Assembly (NCBI RefSeq): GCF_900187065.1 | Contig: NZ_LT906483.1 | Span: forward strand, 2,418,001 to 2,482,000 | Source: Mycolicibacterium thermoresistibile | GTDB lineage: Bacteria > Actinomycetota > Actinomycetes > Mycobacteriales > Mycobacteriaceae | Reading direction: 5' to 3' | DNA length: 64,000 nucleotides | In this document: positions 1 through 10,801 of the stretch, one piece after another | Layout of the letters: each line of letters opens with the position of its first letter | How positions within the stretch are numbered: the first letter of the stretch is position 1 | Translations under genes and position numbers: made by a program | The notes under the pieces: generated by a model | What the model saw: only the letters and a program-made list of their open reading frames with translations | Databases searched by the model: none | Told to the model about the DNA's origin: nothing

Positions 1-96
1 CGCGGTCAGGGAGAATTCGGCGGCGACGAACGCGGCGGTGCCCGCAGTCAGCAGCAGGATCGCCAGGATCGACAGCGCGACCGAGACGCTGCTCAT
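1..96 (-). CDS. CNNM/CorC-type (hemolysin family) membrane protein, N-terminal fragment
   Basis: Only the first 32 codons are in the window; the reading frame runs off the left edge. The start is the ATG on the minus strand at 96-94. The peptide is one hydrophobic helix followed by the motif FVAAEFSLTA, which is typical of the first membrane helix of the DUF21/CNNM (CorC, hemolysin C-like) family. These are four-helix membrane proteins with cytosolic CBS and CorC_HlyC domains, linked to Mg/Co transport. In M. tuberculosis two such genes (Rv1841c, Rv1842c) lie directly downstream of guaB1. Here guaB1 is about 4.3 kb away because an iron transporter lies between them. The family call rests on a short segment plus gene order. 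Confidence 0.7.
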   Translation of the reverse strand, partial: MSSVSVALSILAILLLTAGTAAFVAAEFSLTA

Positions 97-398
97 CGGA
101 TCCTCGGCGGGGCGCCGGGCGCAATGCCCGGCGATATAGAAAGAGGTTCGGCCTCTGCGGGATCGGTGGCGACGGAGTCGGCGGCCCCGGGACTGGACGG
201 ATCACCCGACGAGCGCTCGGCACCGGACGCTACGGCGGGGGAGGAAACCTCCGCTGGCGCCTGCGGCACAACTTCCCTTTCGTTCGCTCCACTGCAGCAT
301 CCACGGACGGATGGCTGCGTGATGGGTAACCATCCTAGCGAACGATGCCCGGCCGGTGGCCCACGCACCCGGAGACGGCGGGGATGACGGCGTGGGAT

Positions 399-417
399 GT
401 TATTTAGCCTCACCTCA
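399..417. promoter_or_regulatory. IdeR-like iron box upstream of the ferric-iron importer
   Basis: The 19-mer here matches the mycobacterial IdeR consensus TTAGGTTAGGCTAACCTAA (W/S degeneracy allowed) at about 13 of 19 positions, counted by eye. The right half (TTAGCCTCACCTCA) is nearly intact and the left half is poor. It lies about 80 bases upstream of the GTG start of the substrate-binding protein gene. The rest of 97-497 shows no convincing gene. Iron-repressed expression of the importer is inferred. Confidence 0.5.
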
Positions 418-497
418 GTCCGGTGGTACGTTCAACCCCAGTTCGGTCTCGATGTCGCGGGCGTGGTCGGCCCGCTCGGCTTGCTGGAGGACACGGC

Positions 498-1616
498 GTG
501 AGGACAATTTTCAATCGGGCCGGGTTCAATCGACGGGGGTTCAACCGACGGGGGTTCAACCGACGGGGGTTCAACCGGATCGCCGTGCTGCTCACCGCCG
601 CGGCGACCGCGCTGGCGCTCGGGGCCTGCGGCTCCGCGCCGGAGTCCGACACCGATGGGCAGACCACCGCGGAGGCCGCCGGCGAGAAGCTGGTGGTCTA
701 CTCCGGCCGCAACGAGCAACTGGTGGCGCCGCTGATCGAGCGGTTCAGCACCGACACCGGCATCGAGGTCGACGTGCGTTACGCCGGTTCCGGTGAACTG
801 GCCGCCCAGCTGATCACCGAGGGGGACCGGTCGCCGGCCGATGTGTTCTTGTCCCAGGACGCCGGTGCGCTGGGCGCGGTGACCGAGGCCGGGCTGTTCA
901 CCCCGATCGACCCGGAGACCCTGGCGAAGGTGCCGGCGCACTTCTCGGCCGCCGACGGCACCTGGCTCGGCGTGTCCGGCCGGGCCCGGGTCGTGGTGTA
1001 CAACCCCGACCTGGCCCCGGAGCCGCCCGACACCATCGACGGCCTGCTCGACCCGCAGTGGGCCGGCGGCAAGATCGGCTTCGCGCCGAGCAACGCGTCC
1101 TGGCAGTCGTTCGTCACCGGGCTGCGGGTACTGCGCGGTGAGGACGGGGCGCGGCAGTGGCTGGAGGCGTTCAAGGCCCAGGAACCGCAGGCCTATGAGA
1201 ACAACGTCGCGGTGCGCGATGCGGTGGATGCCGGCCAGATTCCGCTCGGCCTGGTGAACCACTACTACCTCTACGAGCTGATCAAGGCCAAGGGCGCCGA
1301 CGCGGTGGTCGCCGAGAACCAGTACATGGCTCCCGGCGATCCGGGTGGGCTGATCAACGTCGCAGGTGTCGGGGTGCTCAAGACCGCTTCCAATCCCGAA
1401 GCCGCGCAACGGTTCGCGGCCTACCTGGTGGAGAAGGACGCCCAGGAGTACTTCGCCGAGGAGACCTCGGAGTACCCGCTGATCGACGGCGTGCCGGCCG
1501 GGCCGGAGATGCCGCCGCTGGCCGATCTGCAACCGCCCGAGGTCGACCTGTCGCAGCTCAGTGACCTGGAGGCCACCCAGGAACTGCTGGTCGAGACCGG
1601 GCTGCTGACGAACTGA
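498..1616 (+). CDS. Ferric-iron ABC transporter, substrate-binding lipoprotein (FbpA/FutA type)
   Basis: The product is a 372-residue lipoprotein that should bind Fe(III) outside the membrane and deliver it to the permease encoded next door. GTG 498 is chosen as the start because GGAGG sits at 486-490; the frame is open further upstream but has no better signal. The signal peptide is unusual: its basic n-region carries repeated GFNRR units from a 15-bp tandem repeat, then a hydrophobic core and a lipobox ending in Cys44 (LGAC). The mature part begins with the YSGRN motif common to iron-binding members, and Tyr256-Tyr257 in NHYYLYE matches the paired tyrosine iron ligands of FbpA. It forms an operon with the next two genes. 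A different cargo (thiamine, polyamine, phosphonate) is possible, but the tyrosines and the upstream IdeR-like box favour iron. Confidence 0.88.
   Translation: MRTIFNRAGFNRRGFNRRGFNRRGFNRIAVLLTAAATALALGACGSAPESDTDGQTTAEAAGEKLVVYSGRNEQLVAPLIERFSTDTGIEVDVRYAGSGELAAQLITEGDRSPADVFLSQDAGALGAVTEAGLFTPIDPETLAKVPAHFSAADGTWLGVSGRARVVVYNPDLAPEPPDTIDGLLDPQWAGGKIGFAPSNASWQSFVTGLRVLRGEDGARQWLEAFKAQEPQAYENNVAVRDAVDAGQIPLGLVNHYYLYELIKAKGADAVVAENQYMAPGDPGGLINVAGVGVLKTASNPEAAQRFAAYLVEKDAQEYFAEETSEYPLIDGVPAGPEMPPLADLQPPEVDLSQLSDLEATQELLVETGLLTN
510..577 (+). repeat. 15-bp tandem repeat in the signal-peptide coding region
   Basis: Units of TTCAACCGACGGGGG lie at 525-539, 540-554 and 555-569, with an imperfect copy at 510-524 and a partial copy at 570-577. 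The repeat is in frame and encodes FNRRG units in the n-region of the importer's lipoprotein. The 15-bp period keeps the frame, so copy number could change without breaking the gene. Confidence 0.9.
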
Positions 1617-1620
1617 TGCG

Positions 1621-3168
1621 GTGCTGCTAGCCGCGCGGCCCCGGCGCCGCACCCCGATCCTGTTGCTGATGCCGGCGGCCGCGGTGGTGACCGCCACCCT
1701 GCTGCCGCTGGTCTATCTGGTGCAGCGGGCGCTGGAGCGGGGCTGGGCGTTCGTGCTGCACGAACTGGCCCAGCCGCGCACCGCCGCGCTGATCGGGCGG
1801 TCCCTGCTGCTGGTGGTGGTGGTCACCGCGGCGTGTGTGGTGCTCGGGGTCGGATTCGCCGTCCTGGTCAACCGCACCGATCTGGTCGCCCGGCGCGTGC
1901 TGGCGGTGGCGCTCACCCTGCCGTTGGCGATTCCCAGCTATCTGCTGGCCTTCCTGTGGGTGTCGCTGGTCCCGACGATCAGCGGCTTCTGGGGCTCGAC
2001 GCTGGTGCTGGTGCTGGTCAGCTATCCGCTGGTGATGCTGACCACGATGGCGGCGCTGTCGCGGGTGGACCCGGCCCAGGAGGAGGTGGCCCGGTCGCTG
2101 GGGCTGGGCGGCTGGCGGGTGCTGTTCCGGGTGACGCTGCGCCAGTCGCGGGCGGCGATCACGGCCGGCGCGCTGCTGGTGGCGCTGTATGTGCTCAGCG
2201 ATTTCGGGGCGGTGGCGGCCATGCGCTACGAGGCGTTCACCTGGGTGATCTACGGCGCCTACCGGTCGGGGTTCAATCCGTCCCGCGCCGCGGTGCTGGC
2301 CCTGGTTCTGCTGGTGTTCGCGGTGGTGCTGGTGCTGGCCGAGGCCAGGGCGCGGGGGCGGGCCGCGGCCTCCCGGGTCGGGGGTGGCACCCCGCGGCCG
2401 GCGCCGGTGAACCGGCTGGGGCGGTGGCAGCCGGTCGCCTGGGTGCCGCCGGTGGTGGTCCTGGGGGCCGCGCTGGTGGCGCCCGCCGTCGAGCTGGGCC
2501 ACTGGCTGGTCGCGGTCGGAAGCCGCTGGGACAGCGCCGAACTGCTGTCCGCCCTGGGGTCGACGGTGTGGTTGTCGGTGGCCGCGGCGGTGGCGTGCAC
2601 GGTGGCGGCGCTGCCGCTGGGGGTGCTGGCGGCCCGGTACCGGTCCAGGCTGACCCGCGTGCTCGAGGGCGCCACCTACCTGGCCCACGGTCTGCCGGCC
2701 GTGGTGGTCGGTATCGCGATGGTGTCGGTCGGGGTGCTGCTGTTGCGGCCGCTGTATCAACAGGCCCCGCTGCTGATCCTGGCCTATGTGGTGCTGATGG
2801 TGCCGCTGGCGATCGGCTCGGTGCGGTCGGCGGTGGAGGCCGCCCCGATCCGGCTCGAGGAGGTCGCGCGGTCATTGGGCCGCCCGCCGCTGCGGGCGTT
2901 CGTCTCGACCACCGCGCGCGGGGCCGCCCCGGGGATCGCCGCCGGCGCCGCCCTAGTGATGCTCACCTGTATGAAGGAGTTACCGGTGACCCTGCTGTTG
3001 CATCCCACCGGCACCAACACCCTGGCCACCCGGTTGTGGGGGTACAGCTCGGTCAGCGACTACGCGGCGGCGGCCCCGTACGCGGCCGCATTGGTGGTGT
3101 TCGCGGCGGTGCCGACGGCGGTGCTGGGTATCTGGACTGCCAACATCGGACGAGGGCGCAGTGATTGA
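1621..3168 (+). CDS. Ferric-iron ABC transporter, fused double permease (FbpB type)
   Basis: The product is a 515-residue inner-membrane protein with about twelve hydrophobic segments in two similar halves. Each half has the binding-protein-dependent permease signature (EEVARSLGLGGWR near residue 155 and EEVARSLGRPPLR near residue 420) that docks the ATPase. Two permease domains in one chain are usual for the FbpB/SfuB iron family. The GTG start lies 4 bases after the stop of the binding-protein gene. The ATG at 1615 is not used, because its frame closes after four codons. The stop overlaps the proposed start of the ATPase gene, so the three genes look translationally coupled. Confidence 0.9.
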   Translation: MLLAARPRRRTPILLLMPAAAVVTATLLPLVYLVQRALERGWAFVLHELAQPRTAALIGRSLLLVVVVTAACVVLGVGFAVLVNRTDLVARRVLAVALTLPLAIPSYLLAFLWVSLVPTISGFWGSTLVLVLVSYPLVMLTTMAALSRVDPAQEEVARSLGLGGWRVLFRVTLRQSRAAITAGALLVALYVLSDFGAVAAMRYEAFTWVIYGAYRSGFNPSRAAVLALVLLVFAVVLVLAEARARGRAAASRVGGGTPRPAPVNRLGRWQPVAWVPPVVVLGAALVAPAVELGHWLVAVGSRWDSAELLSALGSTVWLSVAAAVACTVAALPLGVLAARYRSRLTRVLEGATYLAHGLPAVVVGIAMVSVGVLLLRPLYQQAPLLILAYVVLMVPLAIGSVRSAVEAAPIRLEEVARSLGRPPLRAFVSTTARGAAPGIAAGAALVMLTCMKELPVTLLLHPTGTNTLATRLWGYSSVSDYAAAAPYAAALVVFAAVPTAVLGIWTANIGRGRSD

Positions 3169-4352
3169 CCCGTGAAGAAGACGACGAAGCAGTGATCAAG
3201 ACGATGAAGACCAAGCCGGCCGACACCTCGGGCGCCGGCCCGGCCGTCTCGAACCCGGCCGTCTCGAACCCGGACGTGTCGGCCCCGCAACTCCGGGGCG
3301 CCGATGTCGAGGTGCAGGGCCTGCACAAATCGTTCGGCGCCAAGGCGGTGCTGCGCGGTGTCGATCTGACGGTATCGGCCGGCACGTTGACCGCGGTGCT
3401 GGGACCGTCGGGGTGTGGGAAGACCACGTTGTTGCGGATCCTCGCCGGCTTCGACGATCCGGACGCCGGCACGGTGCGGATCGGCGGTCACACCCTGGCC
3501 GGCGGGGGCGCCCCGGTCCCGGCCCACCGCCGCCGGGTCGGGCTGATGCCTCAGGAGGGGGCGTTGTTCCCCCATCTGAGCGTGGCCGAGAACATCGCGT
3601 TCGGTCTGCGGCGCACCCGGCGCGCCGGGCGTGCCGACACGGTGCGGTACTGGCTGGAGGTCGTCGGTCTGGAGGGTGCGGCCGAGGCCCGCCCGCACGA
3701 ACTGTCCGGCGGTCAGCAGCAGCGGGTGGCGCTGGCCCGGGCGCTGGCGGCCGAACCGCGGGTGCTGTTGCTCGACGAACCGTTCGTGGCGCTCGACGCC
3801 GGGCTGCGGGTCCGGGTCCGAGAGGAGATCGCCGCGATCCTGCGCGCGGCGGGCACCACCGCGGTGCTGGTCACCCACGACCAGTCCGAGGCGCTGTCGC
3901 TGGCCGATTCGGTGGCGCTGCTCATGGACGGCCGGCTCGCCCAGGTCGGGGCGCCCGCCGACATCTACGAACGACCGGCGACTCCGGCTGCCGCGCGGTT
4001 CGTCGGCGCCACGGTGGAGTTGCCGGGACAGGCCCGCGACGGTGTGGTGCACACCGCGCTGGGATCTCATCCGGCTCGGCTGCCGGTGCCGGACGGCCCG
4101 GTTGTGGTGGTGCTGCGGCCGGAGGAGCTGCGGCTGGAAAGGTCCCGCGACGGCGTGCCGGCCGCGGCGGTGCAGAGCGTGCGGTTCTACGGTCCGCAGT
4201 CGGCGGTGCAGGTGCGCCTCGCCGACGACACCGTGGTCACCGTGCTCACCGCCGGCGACGCCGGGGTGAGCGTGGGGGAGCCGGTGGGGGTGCGGGTGGA
4301 CGGATCGGTGCTGGCCTATCCGGCACCCGGACGGCCGCCGGCCCGCTCATAG
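3165..4352 (+). CDS. Ferric-iron ABC transporter, ATPase (FbpC type)
   Basis: This is the ATP-hydrolysing subunit of the importer. It shows Walker A (GPSGCGKTT), a Q-loop (MPQEG), the ABC signature (LSGGQQQR), Walker B (VLLLDEP) and a switch histidine (VTHDQSEA). About 120 C-terminal residues form a TOBE-like regulatory domain. The listed start is TTG 3165, overlapping the permease stop. GTG 3192 and ATG 3204 are in-frame alternatives and cannot be excluded. Roughly 45 residues precede the ABC fold and contain a PAVSN repeat encoded by a 15-bp duplication. No periplasmic or siderophore genes are nearby, so free or chelated Fe(III) is the likely cargo. It should not be confused with the antigen 85 gene fbpC further right. 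Confidence 0.88.
   Translation: MTREEDDEAVIKTMKTKPADTSGAGPAVSNPAVSNPDVSAPQLRGADVEVQGLHKSFGAKAVLRGVDLTVSAGTLTAVLGPSGCGKTTLLRILAGFDDPDAGTVRIGGHTLAGGGAPVPAHRRRVGLMPQEGALFPHLSVAENIAFGLRRTRRAGRADTVRYWLEVVGLEGAAEARPHELSGGQQQRVALARALAAEPRVLLLDEPFVALDAGLRVRVREEIAAILRAAGTTAVLVTHDQSEALSLADSVALLMDGRLAQVGAPADIYERPATPAAARFVGATVELPGQARDGVVHTALGSHPARLPVPDGPVVVVLRPEELRLERSRDGVPAAAVQSVRFYGPQSAVQVRLADDTVVTVLTAGDAGVSVGEPVGVRVDGSVLAYPAPGRPPARS
3241..3285 (+). repeat. 15-bp tandem repeat near the 5' end of the importer ATPase gene
   Basis: CGGCCGTCTCGAACC occurs twice in a row (3241-3255, 3256-3270), followed by a degenerate third unit (3271-3285). It encodes [15 protein letters not shown] before the ATPase domain. 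It is the second in-frame 15-bp repeat in this three-gene operon. Confidence 0.85.
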
Positions 4353-4379
4353 GCCGGCCACCGGACGGATCCGGGCCCG

Positions 4380-7350
<2,971 letters not shown>

Positions 7351-7365
7351 ACGGCAGCCTTTCTC

Positions 7366-7404
7366 CAGTTGTGGGGTCCAGTTGTGCGGTGCAGTTGTGT
7401 GGTC
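7366..7404. repeat. 13-bp tandem repeat upstream of gnd1
   Basis: Three near-identical units of CAGTTGTGSGGTC lie at 7366-7378, 7379-7391 and 7392-7404, in the 90-bp gap between the M56 peptidase gene and gnd1. They begin about 16 bases before the gnd1 start codon, so they lie in its leader or promoter. Copy-number change would alter spacing without touching a protein. Confidence 0.85.
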
Positions 7405-7440
7405 AGTCGGGTGGCCGGACGTGGATACGGTTGTCGGCGG

Positions 7441-8364
7441 TCAGCCGAAGAAGAGCCGGCGCAGTTCGGTGAGCCACGGTACCGCGACCGCGATGGTCGG
7501 CACGATCAGCACCGCGGCGGCCGCCAGGTAGGCGCCCAGGGCGAGGCTCGGGCTGTTGGGCGCTCCGCCGAGCCGGCGGATGCGCAAAACGGTGTGGGTT
7601 CCGCCGGCCGCCAACGCGCCGGCCGGCGTAGGCCCCGCGGCGCAGGCCACCAGCGCACGCGCCAGCGGGGTGGGGCCGGTCGTGCGCCGCGCGGCGTCGT
7701 CGGCCAGCAGTTCGACCAGCAGCCGCACCGCGTCCAGCGCGCTGGCGCTGCGCACCAGCCGGGGGAACGCCGCATGAACCGCGGTGAACATCTCCAGCAC
7801 CAGATCGTGCCGGGCCCGCAGGTGAGCGCGTTCATGGCTGAGAATGGCGGTGACCTCGCGCCCGGACAGCGTGTTCAGGGCGCCCTCGCTGACCACGACC
7901 CGGCCGCGCACCCCGGGCACGCAGTAGGCGAGGGGTTGTGGCACATCGAGCACCCGCAGCTGACCCCGGCCGGGGGAGGTGCCGACCAGGTCGAGCATCA
8001 TCCGGTGACGGGCCCGGCGCCGTCGGATCTCCACCGCGACCCGCAGCACCGAGACGATCAGCCGGGCGCCGACCAGCAGGGTCAGTGCCAGCACCACGAC
8101 GTAGAGCGTCCACAGCGGCCAGCCCAGCGAACCGATGCTGCTGGTGATCGTGGCGGTTGGCCGGCCGTCCGGCCCGGGCTGAAAAAGCCTGCTGGCGATG
8201 TCGATTCCGGCCGAGAACGCGGACAGCACCGCGGCCAGCGCGATGGCCTGCCACAGGACGATGGCGGCACGGGGAGCGCGCAACGGCCAGGCGGCTCGAG
8301 CCAGCAGGGCCGGGACGGGGCCCGCCAGCAGGAGCGCGAGGAGGGAGAAGGCCAGCGCGGACAC
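7441..8364 (-). CDS. M56 family (BlaR1-like) membrane metallopeptidase
   Basis: A 307-residue membrane protein with hydrophobic segments at both ends and in the middle. The zinc-protease motif HERAH (HExxH) lies in LSHERAHLRARHD, about residue 175. It lacks the penicillin-sensor domain of true BlaR1. Rv1845c is the M. tuberculosis counterpart and is likewise next to blaI. The usual model is that the peptidase relieves BlaI repression by cleavage after a cell-envelope signal. The gene is 14 bases downstream of blaI on the same strand, which fits a two-gene operon. Confidence 0.88.
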   Translation of the reverse strand: MSALAFSLLALLLAGPVPALLARAAWPLRAPRAAIVLWQAIALAAVLSAFSAGIDIASRLFQPGPDGRPTATITSSIGSLGWPLWTLYVVVLALTLLVGARLIVSVLRVAVEIRRRRARHRMMLDLVGTSPGRGQLRVLDVPQPLAYCVPGVRGRVVVSEGALNTLSGREVTAILSHERAHLRARHDLVLEMFTAVHAAFPRLVRSASALDAVRLLVELLADDAARRTTGPTPLARALVACAAGPTPAGALAAGGTHTVLRIRRLGGAPNSPSLALGAYLAAAAVLIVPTIAVAVPWLTELRRLFFG

Positions 8365-8378
8365 CCCGACAGTGTCTC

Positions 8379-8795
8379 TCAGTCGGTGCCGGAACCGCCA
8401 GTTGACGGTGGATCCTGATGCTTGGCCTCCAGCTCGGCCAGCGCGCGGCGCAGCGCCTCGGCCTCGTCGGCGCCCACCCGCTCGACGAAGTGCACCAGGG
8501 CGGCCTGCCGGCTACCGGAGTCCGACGCCTGATCCAGGGCGTCGACCATCAGCCCGGCCACCAGTTCGTCCCGCCCGTAGGCGGGTGCGTACCGGTGCGC
8601 GCGATCATCGCGGTGCTGAACCACCAGTTTCTTCTTGGCGAGCCGGTGCAGCACCGTCATCACCGTGGTGTAGGCCAAGTCCCGGCGGGCGGCCAGCGCT
8701 TCGTGGACCTGACGCACGGTCTGCGGCTCACTCGCGGACCACAGGTGGTCCATCACCTCGTGCTCGAGGTCTCCCAGACGCGTCATTTTGGCCAT
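8379..8795 (-). CDS. blaI: BlaI/MecI family transcriptional repressor
   Basis: A 138-residue winged-helix repressor. The N-terminal half has the BlaI DNA-binding pattern (LGDLEHEVMDHLW, then TTVMTVLHRLAKKKLV); the C-terminal half is the acidic dimerisation and cleavage region. Rv1846c (BlaI) is the counterpart and has been reported to control beta-lactamase and respiratory genes. It is the first gene of the pair with the M56 peptidase. A direct repeat of TACTAC boxes 35-53 bases upstream could be its own operator. Confidence 0.92.
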   Translation of the reverse strand: MAKMTRLGDLEHEVMDHLWSASEPQTVRQVHEALAARRDLAYTTVMTVLHRLAKKKLVVQHRDDRAHRYAPAYGRDELVAGLMVDALDQASDSGSRQAALVHFVERVGADEAEALRRALAELEAKHQDPPSTGGSGTD

Positions 8796-8829
8796 GTTCG
8801 TTCCGTCTCCTACAGCGATGTGACCAGCG

Positions 8830-8848
8830 TACTACCGGTTACTACGGT
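8830..8848. promoter_or_regulatory. Candidate BlaI operator (TACTAC direct repeat)
   Basis: TACTACCGGT (8830-8839) is followed immediately by TACTACGGT (8840-8848), a direct repeat with one helical turn of spacing, 35-53 bases upstream of blaI. BlaI/MecI repressors bind sites rich in TACA/TACT motifs, and autoregulation is common. The assignment rests on position and motif only. Confidence 0.4.
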
Positions 8849-8974
8849 GCGTCGTACCCCGTGGGGCGAGCCTGCGGCGCACGCCGGGGTCCGAGCCTTC
8901 CGGTGCCGGTCGAGGCCATTTTCCCGGGCCCTGTGAGTCCGGTCACAGGGGGTTTCGCACGAGCGCGCCAGCAT

Positions 8975-8993
8975 TATAGTGAGGCTAACCTAA
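8975..8993. promoter_or_regulatory. IdeR-like iron box (first of a tandem pair)
   Basis: The 19-mer ending in GAGGCTAACCTAA matches the IdeR consensus at about 16 of 19 positions by eye. It is followed after one base by a second box (8995-9013). Together they cover the region just upstream of the FhuF-like gene, where an iron-loaded repressor would block transcription. Confidence 0.8.
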
Positions 8994-8994
8994 T

Positions 8995-9013
8995 TTCACT
9001 TAGCCTTACCTAA
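8995..9013. promoter_or_regulatory. IdeR-like iron box (second of a tandem pair)
   Basis: The 14 bases TTAGCCTTACCTAA fit positions 6-19 of the IdeR consensus perfectly; the five bases before them are poor, giving about 16 of 19. The end of the box is 18 bases before the ATG of the FhuF-like gene. Binding here would overlap the ribosome-binding site and probably the transcription start. Confidence 0.8.
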
Positions 9014-9031
9014 GCTCCTCGGGAGGTGGCC

Positions 9032-9832
9032 ATGACTGTCGTGATCGACGACCCGCTCGTCGCCGGGATGACGATCAAACGGAGACTGCCGCTGCACGAG
9101 TCCAGTAGGCGACTGCGCGAACTCTCCCCGGAAAGCCCGCGGGTGTACGGCGTCGCCGTGATGGGCGATCTGTCCCGGCGGCGGTGGTGGCCGCTGGCCG
9201 AGGCGTTGACCACCGACCGACTCGCCGGCATGTTCGCGACCGCGGTGGCCGAGACGGACAATCCCGCGGCGGCGGCCCAGCAACTGGCCGCCACCCTCGC
9301 CCATGTCGTCGTCGGACGGGTGATCCCGCTGCTGGCGCTGGAGGGGCGCGCGTGGGACACCGGCCTGGAGAACCTCTGGGTTCATGTCGACTCCGAGGGT
9401 GCCGTCGACTGGGTGGGGGTCGTCGACCCCACCTTGCGCGCGCTGCCCGACGATCCGGCGTTCGCCGATTCCCGCGGCATGGGCTTCGAGGGCGGCCTCG
9501 GAAGGGTCCGGAACGGCGTCAGGGAAGGGATCGTGGCGCTGCCCAACGAGGCGGCCCTGACGACCTGGGTGGCCCACCGCAGTCACCGGGCCCTCGAACC
9601 GCTCTTCGAGCGCCTCGCGGAATTGGCCGGCGGGGCGATGTCCCGGGCATCGATGTGGCACATGGTCGGGACCACGGTGGTCGGCGCCGCGACCCAGGTG
9701 CCGCTGCTGGCCGGGACCAGTGAGGTGACCGCGATGCAGCGCAGCCAGGCCGTGCTGGACGCGATGGTCGGATTCGGCCTGCCGGTCCGGGGCGGATGCC
9801 GCAACAGCGTCGGGAAGGTCTTGCTGAATTAG
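9032..9832 (+). CDS. FhuF-like / IucA-IucC C-terminal-domain protein, iron-regulated
   Basis: A 266-residue protein with no membrane segment. The middle (about residues 85-145: HVVVGRVIPLLALEGRAWD then NLWVHVDSEG and GVVDPTLRALPDDP) resembles the FhuF-like ferric-siderophore reductase group. FhuF proteins normally end in a four-cysteine [2Fe-2S] site. Here the C-terminus (VRGGCRNSVGKVLLN) has a single cysteine, so a cluster of that type cannot form. ATG 9032 is preferred, with GGGAGG at 9021-9026; GTG 9026 is two codons upstream. The gene sits between blaI and the thioesterase gene, which are neighbours in M. tuberculosis, so it appears inserted. Two IdeR-like boxes upstream support a role in iron acquisition. 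The family call is moderate. Confidence 0.55.
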   Translation: MTVVIDDPLVAGMTIKRRLPLHESSRRLRELSPESPRVYGVAVMGDLSRRRWWPLAEALTTDRLAGMFATAVAETDNPAAAAQQLAATLAHVVVGRVIPLLALEGRAWDTGLENLWVHVDSEGAVDWVGVVDPTLRALPDDPAFADSRGMGFEGGLGRVRNGVREGIVALPNEAALTTWVAHRSHRALEPLFERLAELAGGAMSRASMWHMVGTTVVGAATQVPLLAGTSEVTAMQRSQAVLDAMVGFGLPVRGGCRNSVGKVLLN

Positions 9833-9847
9833 GGAAGGCTTGCCTAA
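9829..9847. promoter_or_regulatory. IdeR-like iron box overlapping the stop codon of the FhuF-like gene
   Basis: TTAGGGAAGGCTTGCCTAA matches the IdeR consensus at about 17 of 19 positions, the best score in the window. It covers the TAG stop (9830-9832) of the FhuF-like gene. The next gene starts at 10025, behind a strong hairpin. The site could act on a promoter in 9848-10024, block elongation, or be a remnant. Confidence 0.7.
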
Positions 9848-9948
9848 TATCTAGTGCGAGCGGATTCGAGAACGCCGGGACCGACAAGCTTGTTCCGCCG
9901 GACCGCGTTGGCGTCCTGAGGGCTGCAGAGACCCCCGGTCCACTCGAG

Positions 9949-9982
9949 GTCGGGCCCCGCGCCGGCAGGTGCGGGGCCCGAC
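9949..9982. terminator. Hairpin terminator after the FhuF-like gene
   Basis: A perfect 12-bp GC-rich inverted repeat (GTCGGGCCCCGC / GCGGGGCCCGAC) with a 10-base loop, 117 bases after the FhuF-like stop. A short T-containing run follows (CGCATTTCCC). It is the typical mycobacterial form of an intrinsic terminator. The rest of 9848-10024 shows no gene. Confidence 0.7.
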
Positions 9983-10024
9983 CGCATTTCCCAGATCGTC
10001 GGGCGACCGTGTAAACAAGCAAGG

Positions 10025-10429
10025 ATGACCAGCGATGTGCCGGCCGACCTCGGCCGGGGATTCGATCAAGTCATCGGCCTGACCTATCTCGAGGCGACTC
10101 CCGACGGCGCCCGCGCGCAACTCGAGATCACCGAGAAGGTGCTGCAACCATGGGGCATCGTGCACGGTGGGGTGTACTGCGCCGTCATCGAGAGCATGGC
10201 CAGTGTGTCCGGACATCTGTGGTTCAACTCCCACGGCGAGGGCGGCACGGTGGTGGGTGTCAACAACAACACCGACTTTCTGCGGGCACTGCGATCCGGA
10301 ACGGTGACCGCGGAATCCACCCCGATCCACCGCGGCCGCCGCCAACAGCTCTGGCAGGTCAGCATCTCGGATCAGGACGGTCGGCTGGTGGCGCGCGGTC
10401 AGGTGCGGCTGCAGAACATCTCCGAGTAG
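10025..10429 (+). CDS. PaaI-family hotdog thioesterase
   Basis: A 134-residue single hotdog-fold protein. The motif WGIVHGGVYCAVIESMAS holds the HGG turn and the acidic residue typical of PaaI-type acyl-CoA thioesterases. It should hydrolyse an aromatic or acyl-CoA ester; the exact substrate cannot be read from the sequence. Rv1847 is the counterpart and also lies between blaI and ureA. The gap to ureA is 69 bases on the same strand, so co-transcription with urease is possible. Confidence 0.88.
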   Translation: MTSDVPADLGRGFDQVIGLTYLEATPDGARAQLEITEKVLQPWGIVHGGVYCAVIESMASVSGHLWFNSHGEGGTVVGVNNNTDFLRALRSGTVTAESTPIHRGRRQQLWQVSISDQDGRLVARGQVRLQNISE

Positions 10430-10498
10430 CGACCGGATCTCCTTCGGGCATCCCCTTCGGGCTGCCGAGTCGCGCCGGTCGTGGCAGGATCGCTGTCC

Positions 10499-10801
10499 GT
10501 GCGATTGACTCCGCATGAACAGGAGCGCCTGCTCATCTCGTACGCCGCCGAACTCGCCCGCCGCCGGCGGGCCCGCGGACTCAAGCTCAACCATCCCGAA
10601 GCGGTCGCGATGATCACCGATCATCTGCTCGAGGGGGCCCGCGACGGCCGCACCGTCGCCGAGCTCATGGTCAGCGGCCGGGAGGTGCTCACCCGCGACG
10701 ACGTCATGGAAGGGGTGCCGGAGATGCTCTCCGACGTCCAGGTGGAGGCGACCTTCCCGGACGGCACCAAACTCGTCACCGTCCACCACCCGATCCCGTG
10801 A
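10499..10801 (+). CDS. ureA: Urease gamma subunit
   Basis: A 100-residue structural subunit of urease. The sequence is nearly the mycobacterial standard ([20 protein letters not shown] near the start, EGVPEM then [18 protein letters not shown] at the end). GTG 10499 gives the usual 100-residue length; an in-frame GTG six codons upstream is less likely. It overlaps ureB by four bases (GTGA), so the two are translationally coupled. Confidence 0.96.
   Translation: MRLTPHEQERLLISYAAELARRRRARGLKLNHPEAVAMITDHLLEGARDGRTVAELMVSGREVLTRDDVMEGVPEMLSDVQVEATFPDGTKLVTVHHPIP

Noticed and set aside
498..4352. Iron importer as a mobile element
   Set aside because: No integrase, transposase, terminal repeats or tRNA edge was found; it is only an insertion relative to the reference gene order.
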